From assembly GCF_900580675.1 (NCBI RefSeq), contig NZ_UTBG01000186.1, forward strand, positions 310,001 to 374,000: DNA of 64,000 nt, written 5' to 3'. The position numbers and the translations under genes were made by a program. Source of the DNA: Pseudomonas viridiflava (lineage in GTDB: Bacteria; Pseudomonadota; Gammaproteobacteria; Pseudomonadales; Pseudomonadaceae). Below the pieces are notes generated by a model that did no database searches, had not been told where the DNA came from, and worked only from the letters and a program-made list of their open reading frames with translations. Within the stretch, counting starts at the first letter, position 1. Each line of letters begins with the position of its first letter. Shown here piece by piece: positions 27,330 to 35,956 of this stretch.

Positions 27330-28895
27330 TCAGAGATGCACGACGGCCAGGTCCAGGCGCCCGTAGTCGCCGTCGTTGTGATCGCTGCGCGGCGGTACAT
27401 GGTGGGTTTTCATCACTTGATCGCCTTGCAGGGTCTCCAGGTGGATGTCGAATCCCCACAGCCGATGCAAGTGCTTGAGCACTTCCTCGGTGGATTCGCC
27501 CAAGGGTTTGCGGTCGTGCTGCTGGTGGCGCAGGGTCAGCGAGCGGTCGCCGCGCACGTCGATGCTGTAGATCTGCACGTTGGGTTCGCGGTTGCCCAGG
27601 TTGTATTGCGCTGCCAGGGTTTCGCGGATGGTGCGGTAGCCGGGTTCGTCGTGGATGGCCGGCACCAGCAGGTCGTCCTTGAGGTCGTCGTCCATGATGC
27701 TGAACAGCTTGAGGTCGCGAATAACCTGGGGGGACAGGTACTGCAGGATAAAACTCTCGTCCTTGAAGCTGCTCATGGCGAACTTGATGGTCGACAACCA
27801 ATCGCTGCCGGCGATTTCCGGGAACCAGCGGCGGTCTTCCTCGGTTGGGTGTTCGCACATGCGCCGAATGTCGCGGTACATGGCAAAGCCGAGGGCGTAG
27901 GGGTTGATGCCGCTGTAATACGGGCTGTCGAAGCCGGGCTGGAACACCACGCTGGTGTGGGAAGTGAGGAACTCCATCATGAACCCGTCAGTGACCAGGC
28001 CTTCGTCGTACAGGTCATTCATCAGGGTGTAGTGCCAGAACGTCGCCCAGCCTTCGTTCATCACCTGGGTCTGGCGCTGGGGGTAAAAGTATTGGGCGAT
28101 CTTGCGCACGATACGCACGATTTCCCGTTGCCACGGCTCCAGCAGTGGCGCGTGCTTTTCCAGGAAATACAGGATGTTTTCCTGAGGTTCGGTGGGAAAG
28201 CGCGCATTGTCCTTGTCGCTGTTTTTCCCGGCTTTCTTGGGAATCGTGCGCCACAGGTCGTTGATCTGCTTCTGCAGGTGCTCTTCGCGCTCCTTCTGGC
28301 GCAGGCGTTCTTCCTCGGCGGAAATCGGGTATGGGCGTTTGTAGCGGTCGACCCCGTAGTTCATCAAGGCGTGGCAGGAGTCGAGCAGGTCTTCCACCGC
28401 ATCGATGCCGTGGCGCTCTTCGCATTGCATGATGTACTGCTTGGCGAACACCAGGTAATCGATGATCGAACTGGCGTCGGTCCACGTGCGGAACAGGTAA
28501 TTGCCCTTGAAGAAGCTGTTATGCCCGTAGCAGGCGTGAGCCACCACCAGCGCCTGCATGCAGATGGTGTTTTCTTCCATCAGGTAGGCGATGCACGGGT
28601 CGGAGTTGATCACGATCTCGTAGGCCAGGCCCATCTGACCACGGGTGTAGGACTTTTCAGTGCTGAGGAAGTGTTTGCCGTAGGACCAATGGTGATAACC
28701 CAACGGCATGCCGACGGAGGCGTAGGCGTCCATCATCTGCTCGGCGGTGATTACTTCGATCTGGTTGGGGTAGGTGTCCAGGGCATAACCCGCCGCGATG
28801 CGGCTGATTTCCCGGTCATAAGCCTGGATCAGTTCAAAGGTCCACTCGGACCCCGTGGAGATGGGTTGGCGCTTATGCTCTTTTTTGGCGGTCAT
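27330..28895 (-). CDS. SpoVR family protein (YcgB-like)
   Basis: This 521 aa protein matches the SpoVR/YcgB family, with WTFELIQAYDREISRIAAGY near the N-terminus and the histidine- and tyrosine-rich GMPLGYHHWSYGKHF and VVAHACYGHNSFFKGNYLF segments. Bacillus SpoVR affects spore cortex, but in non-sporulating bacteria the biochemical activity is unknown. The gene always accompanies the PrkA/YeaG kinase and YeaH. It overlaps the yeaH-like gene by ATGA and ends in a strong double-stem terminator, so the three genes form one operon. Confidence 0.95.
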   Translation of the reverse strand: MTAKKEHKRQPISTGSEWTFELIQAYDREISRIAAGYALDTYPNQIEVITAEQMMDAYASVGMPLGYHHWSYGKHFLSTEKSYTRGQMGLAYEIVINSDPCIAYLMEENTICMQALVVAHACYGHNSFFKGNYLFRTWTDASSIIDYLVFAKQYIMQCEERHGIDAVEDLLDSCHALMNYGVDRYKRPYPISAEEERLRQKEREEHLQKQINDLWRTIPKKAGKNSDKDNARFPTEPQENILYFLEKHAPLLEPWQREIVRIVRKIAQYFYPQRQTQVMNEGWATFWHYTLMNDLYDEGLVTDGFMMEFLTSHTSVVFQPGFDSPYYSGINPYALGFAMYRDIRRMCEHPTEEDRRWFPEIAGSDWLSTIKFAMSSFKDESFILQYLSPQVIRDLKLFSIMDDDLKDDLLVPAIHDEPGYRTIRETLAAQYNLGNREPNVQIYSIDVRGDRSLTLRHQQHDRKPLGESTEEVLKHLHRLWGFDIHLETLQGDQVMKTHHVPPRSDHNDGDYGRLDLAVVHL

Positions 28896-30163
28896 GTCAC
28901 TAACCTGCGCTGGAAGAGTTCACGGAAGACCGGGTAGATATCGCCGGCCGAGACCAGTTGCTGCTGGGCGAACGTGTCGGCAAAGGCTTCGCCGATGCGC
29001 TCGTATTCGAACCACAGGGCCTGGTGCTCACGGGGGGTAATTTCGACGTAGGTGTAGTACTGCACGAACGGCATGATCTGGTTGATCAGGATGTCCCGGC
29101 AGATCGGCGAATCATCGTTCCAGTTATCACCGTCGGACGCCTGGGCCGCGTAGATATTCCACTCATTGGCCGGGTAACGCTCGGCCATGATCTCCTGCAT
29201 CAGTTTCAAGGCGCTGGAGACAATGGTGCCGCCGGTTTCCCGCGAGTAGAAAAACTCTTCCTCGTCGACTTCGCGGGCGCTGGTGTGATGGCGGATGAAC
29301 ACCACGTCGATCTTGTCGTAGTTCCGCTTCAGGAACAGGTACAGCAGGATGAAAAAGCGTTTGGCGATGTCCTTGGTGGCCTGGGTCATCGAGCCGGACA
29401 CGTCCATCAGGCAGAACATCACGGCCTTGGAGCTGGGGTTGGGTTGCTTGACCAGCAGGTTGTATTTCAGGTCGAACGTGTCGAGAAACGGCACGCGGTG
29501 AATCCGGGCGCTGAGTTTGGCTATCTCTGCCTCGATCTCCTGGATATCGCCGAAGTTGTCTGGCTCTTCGCGCTTCAACCGCTCCAGTTCGGCCTTGGCG
29601 TCCCGCAGTTTTGCCCGGCTGCTGCCGGACAAGGCGATTCGCCGCGCGTGGGCCGAACGCAGTGTGCGGATGATATTGATGCGCGAAGGGTTGCCCTCGT
29701 TGCTGATCCCGGCGCGCACGGTTTTGAAAGTGTCGGTGCCGGTCAGGTTGCGCTTGACCAGGTTGGGCAGCTCCAGGTCCTCGAACATGAATTCGAGGAA
29801 TTCTTCCTGGGTGATCTGGAACACGAACTCATCCATGCCTTCGCCGGAATTGCCCGCCTTGCCAGGACCTTTGCCGCCGCCACCGCCTTGAGGGCGCTGG
29901 ATATGCTCGCCGGTGGTGAATTCCTTGTTACCCGGATGCACGACGGTCTGTTTGCCGCCGCGACCATGGTGCAGCACCGGTTCGTCGATGTCGCGGCCGG
30001 GAATGCTGATTTGCTCGCCGTGCTCCATGTCGGTGATGGAGCGGCGGCTGACGGCCTCTTCAACCGCCTTTTTGATGTGGTCACGGTAACGCCGCAGGAA
30101 ACGCTGACGGTTTACCGTGCTCTTGTTCTTGCCATTGAGGCGTCGGTCGATCACATAGCTCAT
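28892..30163 (-). CDS. yeaH: YeaH/YhbH family protein (DUF444, VWA-like)
   Basis: This 423 aa protein begins MSYVIDRRLNGKNKSTVNRQ, with GGAGG 9 nt upstream (an ATG 24 nt earlier is less likely). The middle contains a Gly-rich linker (~95-105). The C-terminal half has a von Willebrand A-like fold with the MIDAS-type MDVSGSMTQATK. It is the partner of YeaG/PrkA; in E. coli yeaGH respond to nitrogen starvation and stationary phase. It lies 112 nt after prkA and overlaps the spoVR-like gene by 4 nt. Confidence 0.95.
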   Translation of the reverse strand: MSYVIDRRLNGKNKSTVNRQRFLRRYRDHIKKAVEEAVSRRSITDMEHGEQISIPGRDIDEPVLHHGRGGKQTVVHPGNKEFTTGEHIQRPQGGGGGKGPGKAGNSGEGMDEFVFQITQEEFLEFMFEDLELPNLVKRNLTGTDTFKTVRAGISNEGNPSRINIIRTLRSAHARRIALSGSSRAKLRDAKAELERLKREEPDNFGDIQEIEAEIAKLSARIHRVPFLDTFDLKYNLLVKQPNPSSKAVMFCLMDVSGSMTQATKDIAKRFFILLYLFLKRNYDKIDVVFIRHHTSAREVDEEEFFYSRETGGTIVSSALKLMQEIMAERYPANEWNIYAAQASDGDNWNDDSPICRDILINQIMPFVQYYTYVEITPREHQALWFEYERIGEAFADTFAQQQLVSAGDIYPVFRELFQRRLVT

Positions 30164-30275
30164 GGGGAGCCCTCCGGGCAGCTTCACGTTACAAGCTTCA
30201 AGCCACGAGCTGGAAGCTTAGAGACAAGCGGTCAGCTGCCGGGCGATAGCCTGGCAGCCTATGCTCGTCGCTGCC

Positions 30276-32198
30276 TTACTGTGATTTACGAACCCGCAGA
30301 TACCACTCGGAGAGCAGCCGTACCTGTTTGTCGGTGTAGCCGCGCTCGACCATTCGTGTAACGAAGTCGTTGTGTTTTTGCTGGTCCTCCTTGCTGGCCT
30401 TGGCATTGAAGCTGATGACCGGCAGCAGATCCTCGGTGTTGGAGAACATTTTCTTCTCGATGACCACCCGCAGCTTCTCGTAGCTGAGCCAGGTCGGGTT
30501 CTTGCCGTTGTTGTTGGCGCGGGCGCGCAGCACGAAGTTGACGATTTCGTTGCGAAAATCCTTCGGGTTGCTGATGCCGGCGGGCTTTTCGATTTTCTCC
30601 AGTTCCTCGTTGAGGGCCACGCGGTTGAGGATTTCGCCGGTTTCCGGGTCGCGGTATTCCTGGTCCTGAATCCAGAAATCCGCATACAGCACGTAGCGGT
30701 CGAAGATGTTCTGGCCGTACTCACTGTAGGACTCCAGGTACGCGGTCTGGATTTCCTTGCCGATAAACTCGATGTAGCGCGGCGCCAGGTATTCCTTGAG
30801 GAAGCGCAGGTAGCGTTCGCGGGTTTCGGCCTGGAATTGCTCCTGTTCGATCTGCTGTTCCAGCACATATAGCAAGTGCACCGGGTTGGCGGCGATCTCG
30901 TGCGGGTCGAAGTTGAAGACCTTGGAGAGGATCTTGAACGCGAACCGAGTCGAAAGGCCATTCATGCCCTCGTCCACGCCTGCGGTGTCGCGGTATTCCT
31001 GGATCGACTTGGCCTTGGGGTCGGTGTCCTTGAGGTTTTCGCCGTCGTACACGCGCATTTTCGAGTAGATATTCGAGTTTTCCGGCTCCTTGAGGCGCGA
31101 CAGCACGGTGAACTGGGCGAGCATCTTCAGGGTGTCAGGCGCGCAATGGGCCTTGGCCAGGGAGCTGTTGAACAGCAGCTTGTCGTAGATCTTGATTTCG
31201 TCGCTGACCCGCAGGCAGTAGGGGACCTTGACGATGTAGATCCGGTCGATGAACGCTTCGTTGTTCTTGTTGTTGCGGAAGGTGTGCCATTCCGATTCGT
31301 TGGAGTGGGCCAGCAGGATCCCGGTAAACGGAATCGCGCCGAGGCCTTCGGTACTGTTGTAGTTACCTTCCTGGGTAGCAGTGAGCAGTGGGTGCAGCAC
31401 CTTGATCGGCGCCTTGAACATCTCCACGAACTCCATCAGGCCCTGGTTGGCCCGGCACAACGCGCCCGAGTAGCTGTAGGCATCGGCGTCGTTCTGTGGG
31501 TATTCCTCCAGTTTGCGGATATCGACCTTACCCACCAGCGCAGAGATATCCTGGTTGTTTTCGTCCCCAGGTTCCGTCTTGGCCACGCCGATCTGGTTGA
31601 GGATCGACGGATAGAGTTTCACCACGCGGAACTGGCTGATGTCCCCGCCAAACTCGGCCAGGCGCTTGGTAGCCCAGGGCGACATGATGGTGTTGAGGTA
31701 CCGCCGTGGGATGCCGAAGTCTTCTTCGAGAATCGCGCCATCTTCCGTGGCGTTGAACAGGCCCAGGGGCGACTCGAAGACCGGGGAGCCCTTGATGGCG
31801 TAGAAGGGCACCTTCTCGATCAGTTGTTTGAGCTTTTCGGCCAGGGACGACTTGCCGCCGCCGACGGGGCCGAGCAGGTAGAGAATCTGTTTCTTCTCTT
31901 CCAGGCCTTGGGCTGCATGGCGGAAGTAGGAGACGATCTGGTCAATGCATTCTTCCATTCCGTGGAAGTCTTCAAAGGCCGGATAGCGACGGATCACCTT
32001 GTTGGAAAAGATTCGCGACAGGCGCGAATTATTCGCGGTTTCCACCAGCTCCGGCTCGCCAATCGCCAACAGCAGGCGTTCGGCGGCAGACGCGTAGGTG
32101 CTGCGGTCCTGTTTGCACAGCTCGAGATACTCTTGCAGCGTGAGTTCTTCCTGCTGTGTGGACGCGAAGCGTTGTTGGAAGTGGCTAAAGATACTCAT
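30276..32198 (-). CDS. prkA: PrkA/YeaG serine protein kinase (AAA+ type)
   Basis: The ATG at 32198 gives MSIFSHFQQRF and exactly 640 aa, the family length; upstream in-frame starts add 25 atypical residues. The N-terminal AAA+ domain has the P-loop GPVGGGKSS at about 109-117, and the C-terminal PrkA kinase-like domain follows. Family members autophosphorylate or phosphorylate proteins, and some were reported as AAA+ proteases. Together with YeaH and SpoVR it forms a conserved starvation and stress module. A plausible AlgU-type promoter lies 153-180 nt upstream. Confidence 0.96.
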   Translation of the reverse strand: MSIFSHFQQRFASTQQEELTLQEYLELCKQDRSTYASAAERLLLAIGEPELVETANNSRLSRIFSNKVIRRYPAFEDFHGMEECIDQIVSYFRHAAQGLEEKKQILYLLGPVGGGKSSLAEKLKQLIEKVPFYAIKGSPVFESPLGLFNATEDGAILEEDFGIPRRYLNTIMSPWATKRLAEFGGDISQFRVVKLYPSILNQIGVAKTEPGDENNQDISALVGKVDIRKLEEYPQNDADAYSYSGALCRANQGLMEFVEMFKAPIKVLHPLLTATQEGNYNSTEGLGAIPFTGILLAHSNESEWHTFRNNKNNEAFIDRIYIVKVPYCLRVSDEIKIYDKLLFNSSLAKAHCAPDTLKMLAQFTVLSRLKEPENSNIYSKMRVYDGENLKDTDPKAKSIQEYRDTAGVDEGMNGLSTRFAFKILSKVFNFDPHEIAANPVHLLYVLEQQIEQEQFQAETRERYLRFLKEYLAPRYIEFIGKEIQTAYLESYSEYGQNIFDRYVLYADFWIQDQEYRDPETGEILNRVALNEELEKIEKPAGISNPKDFRNEIVNFVLRARANNNGKNPTWLSYEKLRVVIEKKMFSNTEDLLPVISFNAKASKEDQQKHNDFVTRMVERGYTDKQVRLLSEWYLRVRKSQ

Positions 32199-32350
32199 GA
32201 CGTCGTCACCTCGCTCGATACGTGGAGCCGACGCCGGGTCAATCAGTCGATGCTGGCAGTCATTGGTGATCAACCAATGGCCGTTTTCCCCCCAAACACC
32301 CTGAAACGCTACCGATGACCCGCACGCCGGTGTACCGGCTCTCCCCTGAT

Positions 32351-32378
32351 TCGGATGGCCTGCGCTTAAGGATAGTTC
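32351..32378 (-). promoter_or_regulatory. candidate AlgU (sigma-22/RpoE-type) promoter of the prkA operon
   Basis: On the minus strand GAACTA (32378-32373), a 17-nt spacer and TCCGA (32355-32351) resemble GAACTT-N16/17-TCTGA with one mismatch in each element. It lies 153 nt upstream of prkA in the 285-nt gap between prkA and glpE; the rest of that gap shows no gene. Confidence 0.45.
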
Positions 32379-32483
32379 GGAATCGGGGAGGTCAAGGCGG
32401 GATACGCAATTAGTTTGGCTGCGCCGTTCGTCAGAATCGGCGCGAGCCCAAGCGTCACGCGGGGTAGCGGGGTGTGAAAAAAA

Positions 32484-32813
32484 TTATTGCGAATCGCCTG
32501 AGGCAATTTCAGCAGGAAAGGTCGCACGCCACAGCTCAAAGCCGCCATCCAGGCTATAGACGTCGGAGAAGCCCTGGCTGATCAGGTACGCCGCCGCGCT
32601 CTGGCTGGAGTTGCCGTGGTAGCAGGCCACGATCACCGGCGCGTCGAGGTCGGCGGCGCGGATGAAGTCGGCAATGTTGTGGTTATCCAGATGCTGGGCG
32701 CCGCTGATATGCGCGGCTGCGTAAGTTGGCTGGTCACGGATGTCGACCACCACCGCACCTTGCTCGCGCAGGGCCTGGGCTTGTTCGGGAGGGATGCGTT
32801 TGAATTCGCTCAT
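32484..32813 (-). CDS. glpE: GlpE-type thiosulfate sulfurtransferase (rhodanese)
   Basis: This single-domain rhodanese of 109 aa has the active-site loop CYHGNSS with catalytic C64, which matches GlpE. It transfers sulfane sulfur from thiosulfate to thiol acceptors or cyanide. It is encoded 9 nt after apaH at the end of the lptD-surA-pdxA-rsmA-apaG-apaH operon, as in other pseudomonads. Confidence 0.96.
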   Translation of the reverse strand: MSEFKRIPPEQAQALREQGAVVVDIRDQPTYAAAHISGAQHLDNHNIADFIRAADLDAPVIVACYHGNSSQSAAAYLISQGFSDVYSLDGGFELWRATFPAEIASGDSQ

Positions 32814-32822
32814 GGCGGGCTC

Positions 32823-33671
32823 CTACGGCTTGGAGGCCGGCAGTGTGACGGAAAGGGGGGACTCGCACTGGCAGCTCAGGCGCTCGCCGGTGTCGATGTT
32901 CATCAGGGTCATGGCACCGCCCCACACGCAACCGGTGTCGAGGGCGAAGACGCCGGGTTCATTGCACTTGCCTTCGAGGGCTGCCCAGTGGCCGAAGATG
33001 ATCTTCGTGTCACGGGTCTTGCGTTCCTTGTGGGCGAACCAGGGTTTGAAGCCGGGCAGTGCGGTGTCGGCGCCTTCCTTGCTTTTGAGGTCGAGCTTGC
33101 CGTCGGCGGTGCAGAAGCGCATGCGCGTGAAGTAGTTGGTGACCACGCGCAAACGGGCCACGCCGGTGAGGTCGTTGTCCCACTTCACCGGTTCGTTGCC
33201 GTACATGCCGTCGAGGTAGGTGGTGTACAGGCTGTCATCGGCCAGCGCGCTCTCGACTTCGGCGGCGCACTTGAGGGCTTTTTTCAGTGTCCACTGGGGC
33301 GGGATACCCGCATGCACCAGCGCCACGTCGCGGCCTTCGTCGTAATGCATGATCTTTTGCCGGCGCACCCAGTCAAGCAGCTCGGCGCGGTCCGGCGCTT
33401 CAAGGATTTCGCGCAGCGTGTCGCCCTTTTTCAGGCGCTCGATGTTATTGGCGGCCGCCAGCAGGTGCAGGTCGTGGTTGCCCAGTACGCATACCAAGGA
33501 ATCGCGCAGGCTATATAGGTAACGCAAAGTCGCCAGCGACTCGGGCCCACGGTTGACCAGGTCGCCTACCAACCACAGGCGGTCATTCGCCGGGTCGAAG
33601 GCCACGCGTTCGAGCAGGCACTTGAGAGGTTCCAGGCAGCCTTGCAGGTCGCCGACCGCGTACGTCGCCAT
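32823..33671 (-). CDS. apaH: ApaH, diadenosine tetraphosphatase (symmetrical)
   Basis: This 282 aa calcineurin-like phosphoesterase hydrolyses Ap4A to two ADP and can remove Np4A caps from RNA. Metal-binding motifs are GDLQGCLEPL at residues ~7-16, GDLVNRGPESL, and LGNHDLHLL. It overlaps apaG by one base (TGATG), so translation is coupled. Confidence 0.98.
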   Translation of the reverse strand: MATYAVGDLQGCLEPLKCLLERVAFDPANDRLWLVGDLVNRGPESLATLRYLYSLRDSLVCVLGNHDLHLLAAANNIERLKKGDTLREILEAPDRAELLDWVRRQKIMHYDEGRDVALVHAGIPPQWTLKKALKCAAEVESALADDSLYTTYLDGMYGNEPVKWDNDLTGVARLRVVTNYFTRMRFCTADGKLDLKSKEGADTALPGFKPWFAHKERKTRDTKIIFGHWAALEGKCNEPGVFALDTGCVWGGAMTLMNIDTGERLSCQCESPLSVTLPASKP

Positions 33672-34051
33672 CAGTGCAGCGCCCCGGGCACCGCGAGGCG
33701 GAAAGGCGCGATGACGGCGTCGAACAATTTGCCGTCAGTGGCTTTCATCTGATACGAGCCTTGCATGGTGCCGACCTTGGAGGTCATGACCGTGCCGCTG
33801 CTGTAGGTGTGGCTGGCGCCGATGTCGATCAAGGGTTGCTGGCCAACCACGCCTGCGCCGCGCACTTCCTCGACCTGGCCGTCACCGTCGGTGATCACCC
33901 AGTGGCGCGACAGCAGCTTGGCCGGTACCTGCCCATTGTTTTTCACCGTGATGGTGTAGGCAAAGGCAAAGCGGTTCTGTTCGGGTTGCGATTGGTCCGC
34001 CAGGAAGCGGGTGACGACGCTGACGTCGATCTGGTAGCGAGGATCGGACAT
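33671..34051 (-). CDS. apaG: ApaG (Co2+/Mg2+ efflux protein ApaG family)
   Basis: This 126 aa FN3-like beta-sandwich protein has the signature SRHWVITDGDGQVEEVRGAG and a C-terminal GTMQGSYQM motif. The biochemical function is uncertain; mutants in Salmonella affect Co2+ resistance. It lies between rsmA (106 nt upstream) and apaH (1-nt overlap). Confidence 0.97.
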   Translation of the reverse strand: MSDPRYQIDVSVVTRFLADQSQPEQNRFAFAYTITVKNNGQVPAKLLSRHWVITDGDGQVEEVRGAGVVGQQPLIDIGASHTYSSGTVMTSKVGTMQGSYQMKATDGKLFDAVIAPFRLAVPGALH

Positions 34052-34157
34052 GCAAGAGGCCTTAAAAGCAAAAGCGGAGGACAGCAGATGCGGATCAGTC
34101 TAGGCCAAGACGTGGGCACTAGGCCAGACATGCTGTCTGGCCCATGCCTGGCAGGCT

Positions 34158-34970
34158 TCAGTCCGCGGCGGGAGCCGGCTGGATCGCCAGCTGGTCGGCC
34201 AGGCGCACAAACGCGGCCAGGTCCAGTTGCTCGGGACGCAGGCTGCCGTCGACGCCGGCGGCTTCGATCTCGGCGTTGCTCAACAGCGCCTTGAGCGTGT
34301 TGCGCAGGGTCTTGCGGCGCTGGTTGAAGGCTTCGCGCACGACGCGCTCGAGCAGTTTGTGGTCCTTGGCCGGGTGCGGCAGCACGGCGTGAGGCACCAG
34401 GCGCACGATGGCCGAGTCGACCTTTGGCGGCGGGTTGAACGCGCCAGGGCCGACGTTGAACAGGTGCTCCACGCGGCAGTGGTACTGAACCATGATCGAC
34501 AGACGGCCCCAATCACCACCGCCAGGGCCGGCAGCCAGGCGCTCTACCACTTCCTTTTGCAGCATGAAGTGCATGTCGCGGATGATCCCGGCGTTGTTCA
34601 GCAGGTGGAAAATCAACGGCGTGGAGATGTTGTACGGCAGGTTACCAACCACGCGCAGGCTGTTCGGCGCGGCGTTGAGGCTGTTGAAGTCGAACTTCAG
34701 CGCATCACCCTGATGCAGGTTGAAGTTGGGCATGCCCGCGAACTGCTGGTTGAGGATCGGGATCAGGTCCTTGTCCAACTCAACCACGTCCAGTTGGCCG
34801 CCGCTGTTCAGCAGGCCCTGGGTCAGGGCACCCTGGCCCGGGCCGATTTCCAGCAGGCGGTCGGAAGATTTGGCATGGATGGAACGCAGGATGCGGTCTA
34901 TCACGCCAGCGTCGTGCAGGAAGTTTTGCCCGAAACGCTTGCGCGCCCGGTGTTGGTAATGCTCGGTCAT
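34158..34970 (-). CDS. rsmA: RsmA/KsgA, 16S rRNA dimethyltransferase
   Basis: This SAM-dependent enzyme (270 aa) dimethylates two adjacent adenines (A1518/A1519) near the 3' end of 16S rRNA late in 30S assembly. It begins MTEHYQHRARKRFGQNFLHD; SAM motif I is LEIGPGQGALT and the catalytic NLPYN motif follows. Despite the name it is unrelated to the RNA-binding RsmA that RsmY titrates. It overlaps pdxA by 4 nt. Confidence 0.98.
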   Translation of the reverse strand: MTEHYQHRARKRFGQNFLHDAGVIDRILRSIHAKSSDRLLEIGPGQGALTQGLLNSGGQLDVVELDKDLIPILNQQFAGMPNFNLHQGDALKFDFNSLNAAPNSLRVVGNLPYNISTPLIFHLLNNAGIIRDMHFMLQKEVVERLAAGPGGGDWGRLSIMVQYHCRVEHLFNVGPGAFNPPPKVDSAIVRLVPHAVLPHPAKDHKLLERVVREAFNQRRKTLRNTLKALLSNAEIEAAGVDGSLRPEQLDLAAFVRLADQLAIQPAPAAD

Positions 34971-35956
34971 ATACGGGTCTCGGCCATCTGATAGGCGGTT
35001 TCCAGGGCCACGTGCAGGCTGCCGGTATCGATCTTGCCGCTGCCGGCCAGGTCCAGGGCGGTGCCATGGTCGACGGAAGTACGGATGATCGGCAGGCCCA
35101 GGGTCACGTTGACGGCGGCGCCGAAGCCTTTGTATTTCAGCACCGGCAGCCCCTGGTCGTGGTACATCGCCAGCACTGCGTCGCAGTGCTCCAGATATTT
35201 GGGGGTAAACAGAGTGTCCGCAGGCAGTGGGCCGCGCAGGTCCATGCCTTCTTGGCGCAGACGCTCCAGGGTTGGTTCGATGATGTCTATTTCTTCATGG
35301 CCCAAGTGGCCGCCTTCACCGGCGTGGGGGTTGAGCCCGCAGACCAGGATGCGCGGTTGGGCAATGCCGAATTTCTGTTGCAGGTCGGCATGCAGAATGC
35401 GCGTCACGCGCTCCACACGCTCGGCGGTGATGGCGTCGGCAATCTCACGCAGCGGCAGGTGCGTGGTCACCAGGGCGACTCGCAGCCCACGAGTGGCCAG
35501 CATCATGACGACTTGTTCGGTATGGGTCAGCTCGGCAAGGAACTCGGTGTGGCCGGAAAAGGCGATACCGGATTCGTTGATCACGCCCTTGTGCACCGGG
35601 GCGGTGATCATGCCGGCGAAGTCGCCGTCGATGCAGCCCTGGCCGGCGCGTGTCAGGGTTTCCAGGACGAACGCCGCATTGGCCTTGTTCAGTTGCCCGG
35701 CGACCACCTTGGCGTGCAGCGGGGTATCCCACACATACAGGCTGCCGGCAGGGGCGGGCAGGTCGGGCCAGTTGCCTGGCGCCACCTCCAGTAACGTGAC
35801 AGCCACACCCAGCTGCGCGGCCCGCTCAAGGAGCAGGTCGCGGCTGGTAATGGCAATCAGGGGGTGTGGCTGGGGTTGCGAGGCGAGCAGCAGGCACAGG
35901 TCTGGACCAATGCCGGCCGGCTCGCCGGGTGTCACCGCGAAACGCTGGGGTTTCAC
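34967..35956 (-). CDS. pdxA: PdxA, 4-hydroxythreonine-4-phosphate dehydrogenase
   Basis: This 329 aa enzyme oxidises 4-phosphohydroxy-L-threonine in the DXP-dependent pyridoxal phosphate pathway. The family signatures VTPGEPAGIGPDL, FSGHTEFLAELT (metal His) and NPHAGEGGHLGHEE are present. It overlaps both surA and rsmA by 4 nt. Confidence 0.98.
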   Translation of the reverse strand: MKPQRFAVTPGEPAGIGPDLCLLLASQPQPHPLIAITSRDLLLERAAQLGVAVTLLEVAPGNWPDLPAPAGSLYVWDTPLHAKVVAGQLNKANAAFVLETLTRAGQGCIDGDFAGMITAPVHKGVINESGIAFSGHTEFLAELTHTEQVVMMLATRGLRVALVTTHLPLREIADAITAERVERVTRILHADLQQKFGIAQPRILVCGLNPHAGEGGHLGHEEIDIIEPTLERLRQEGMDLRGPLPADTLFTPKYLEHCDAVLAMYHDQGLPVLKYKGFGAAVNVTLGLPIIRTSVDHGTALDLAGSGKIDTGSLHVALETAYQMAETRI

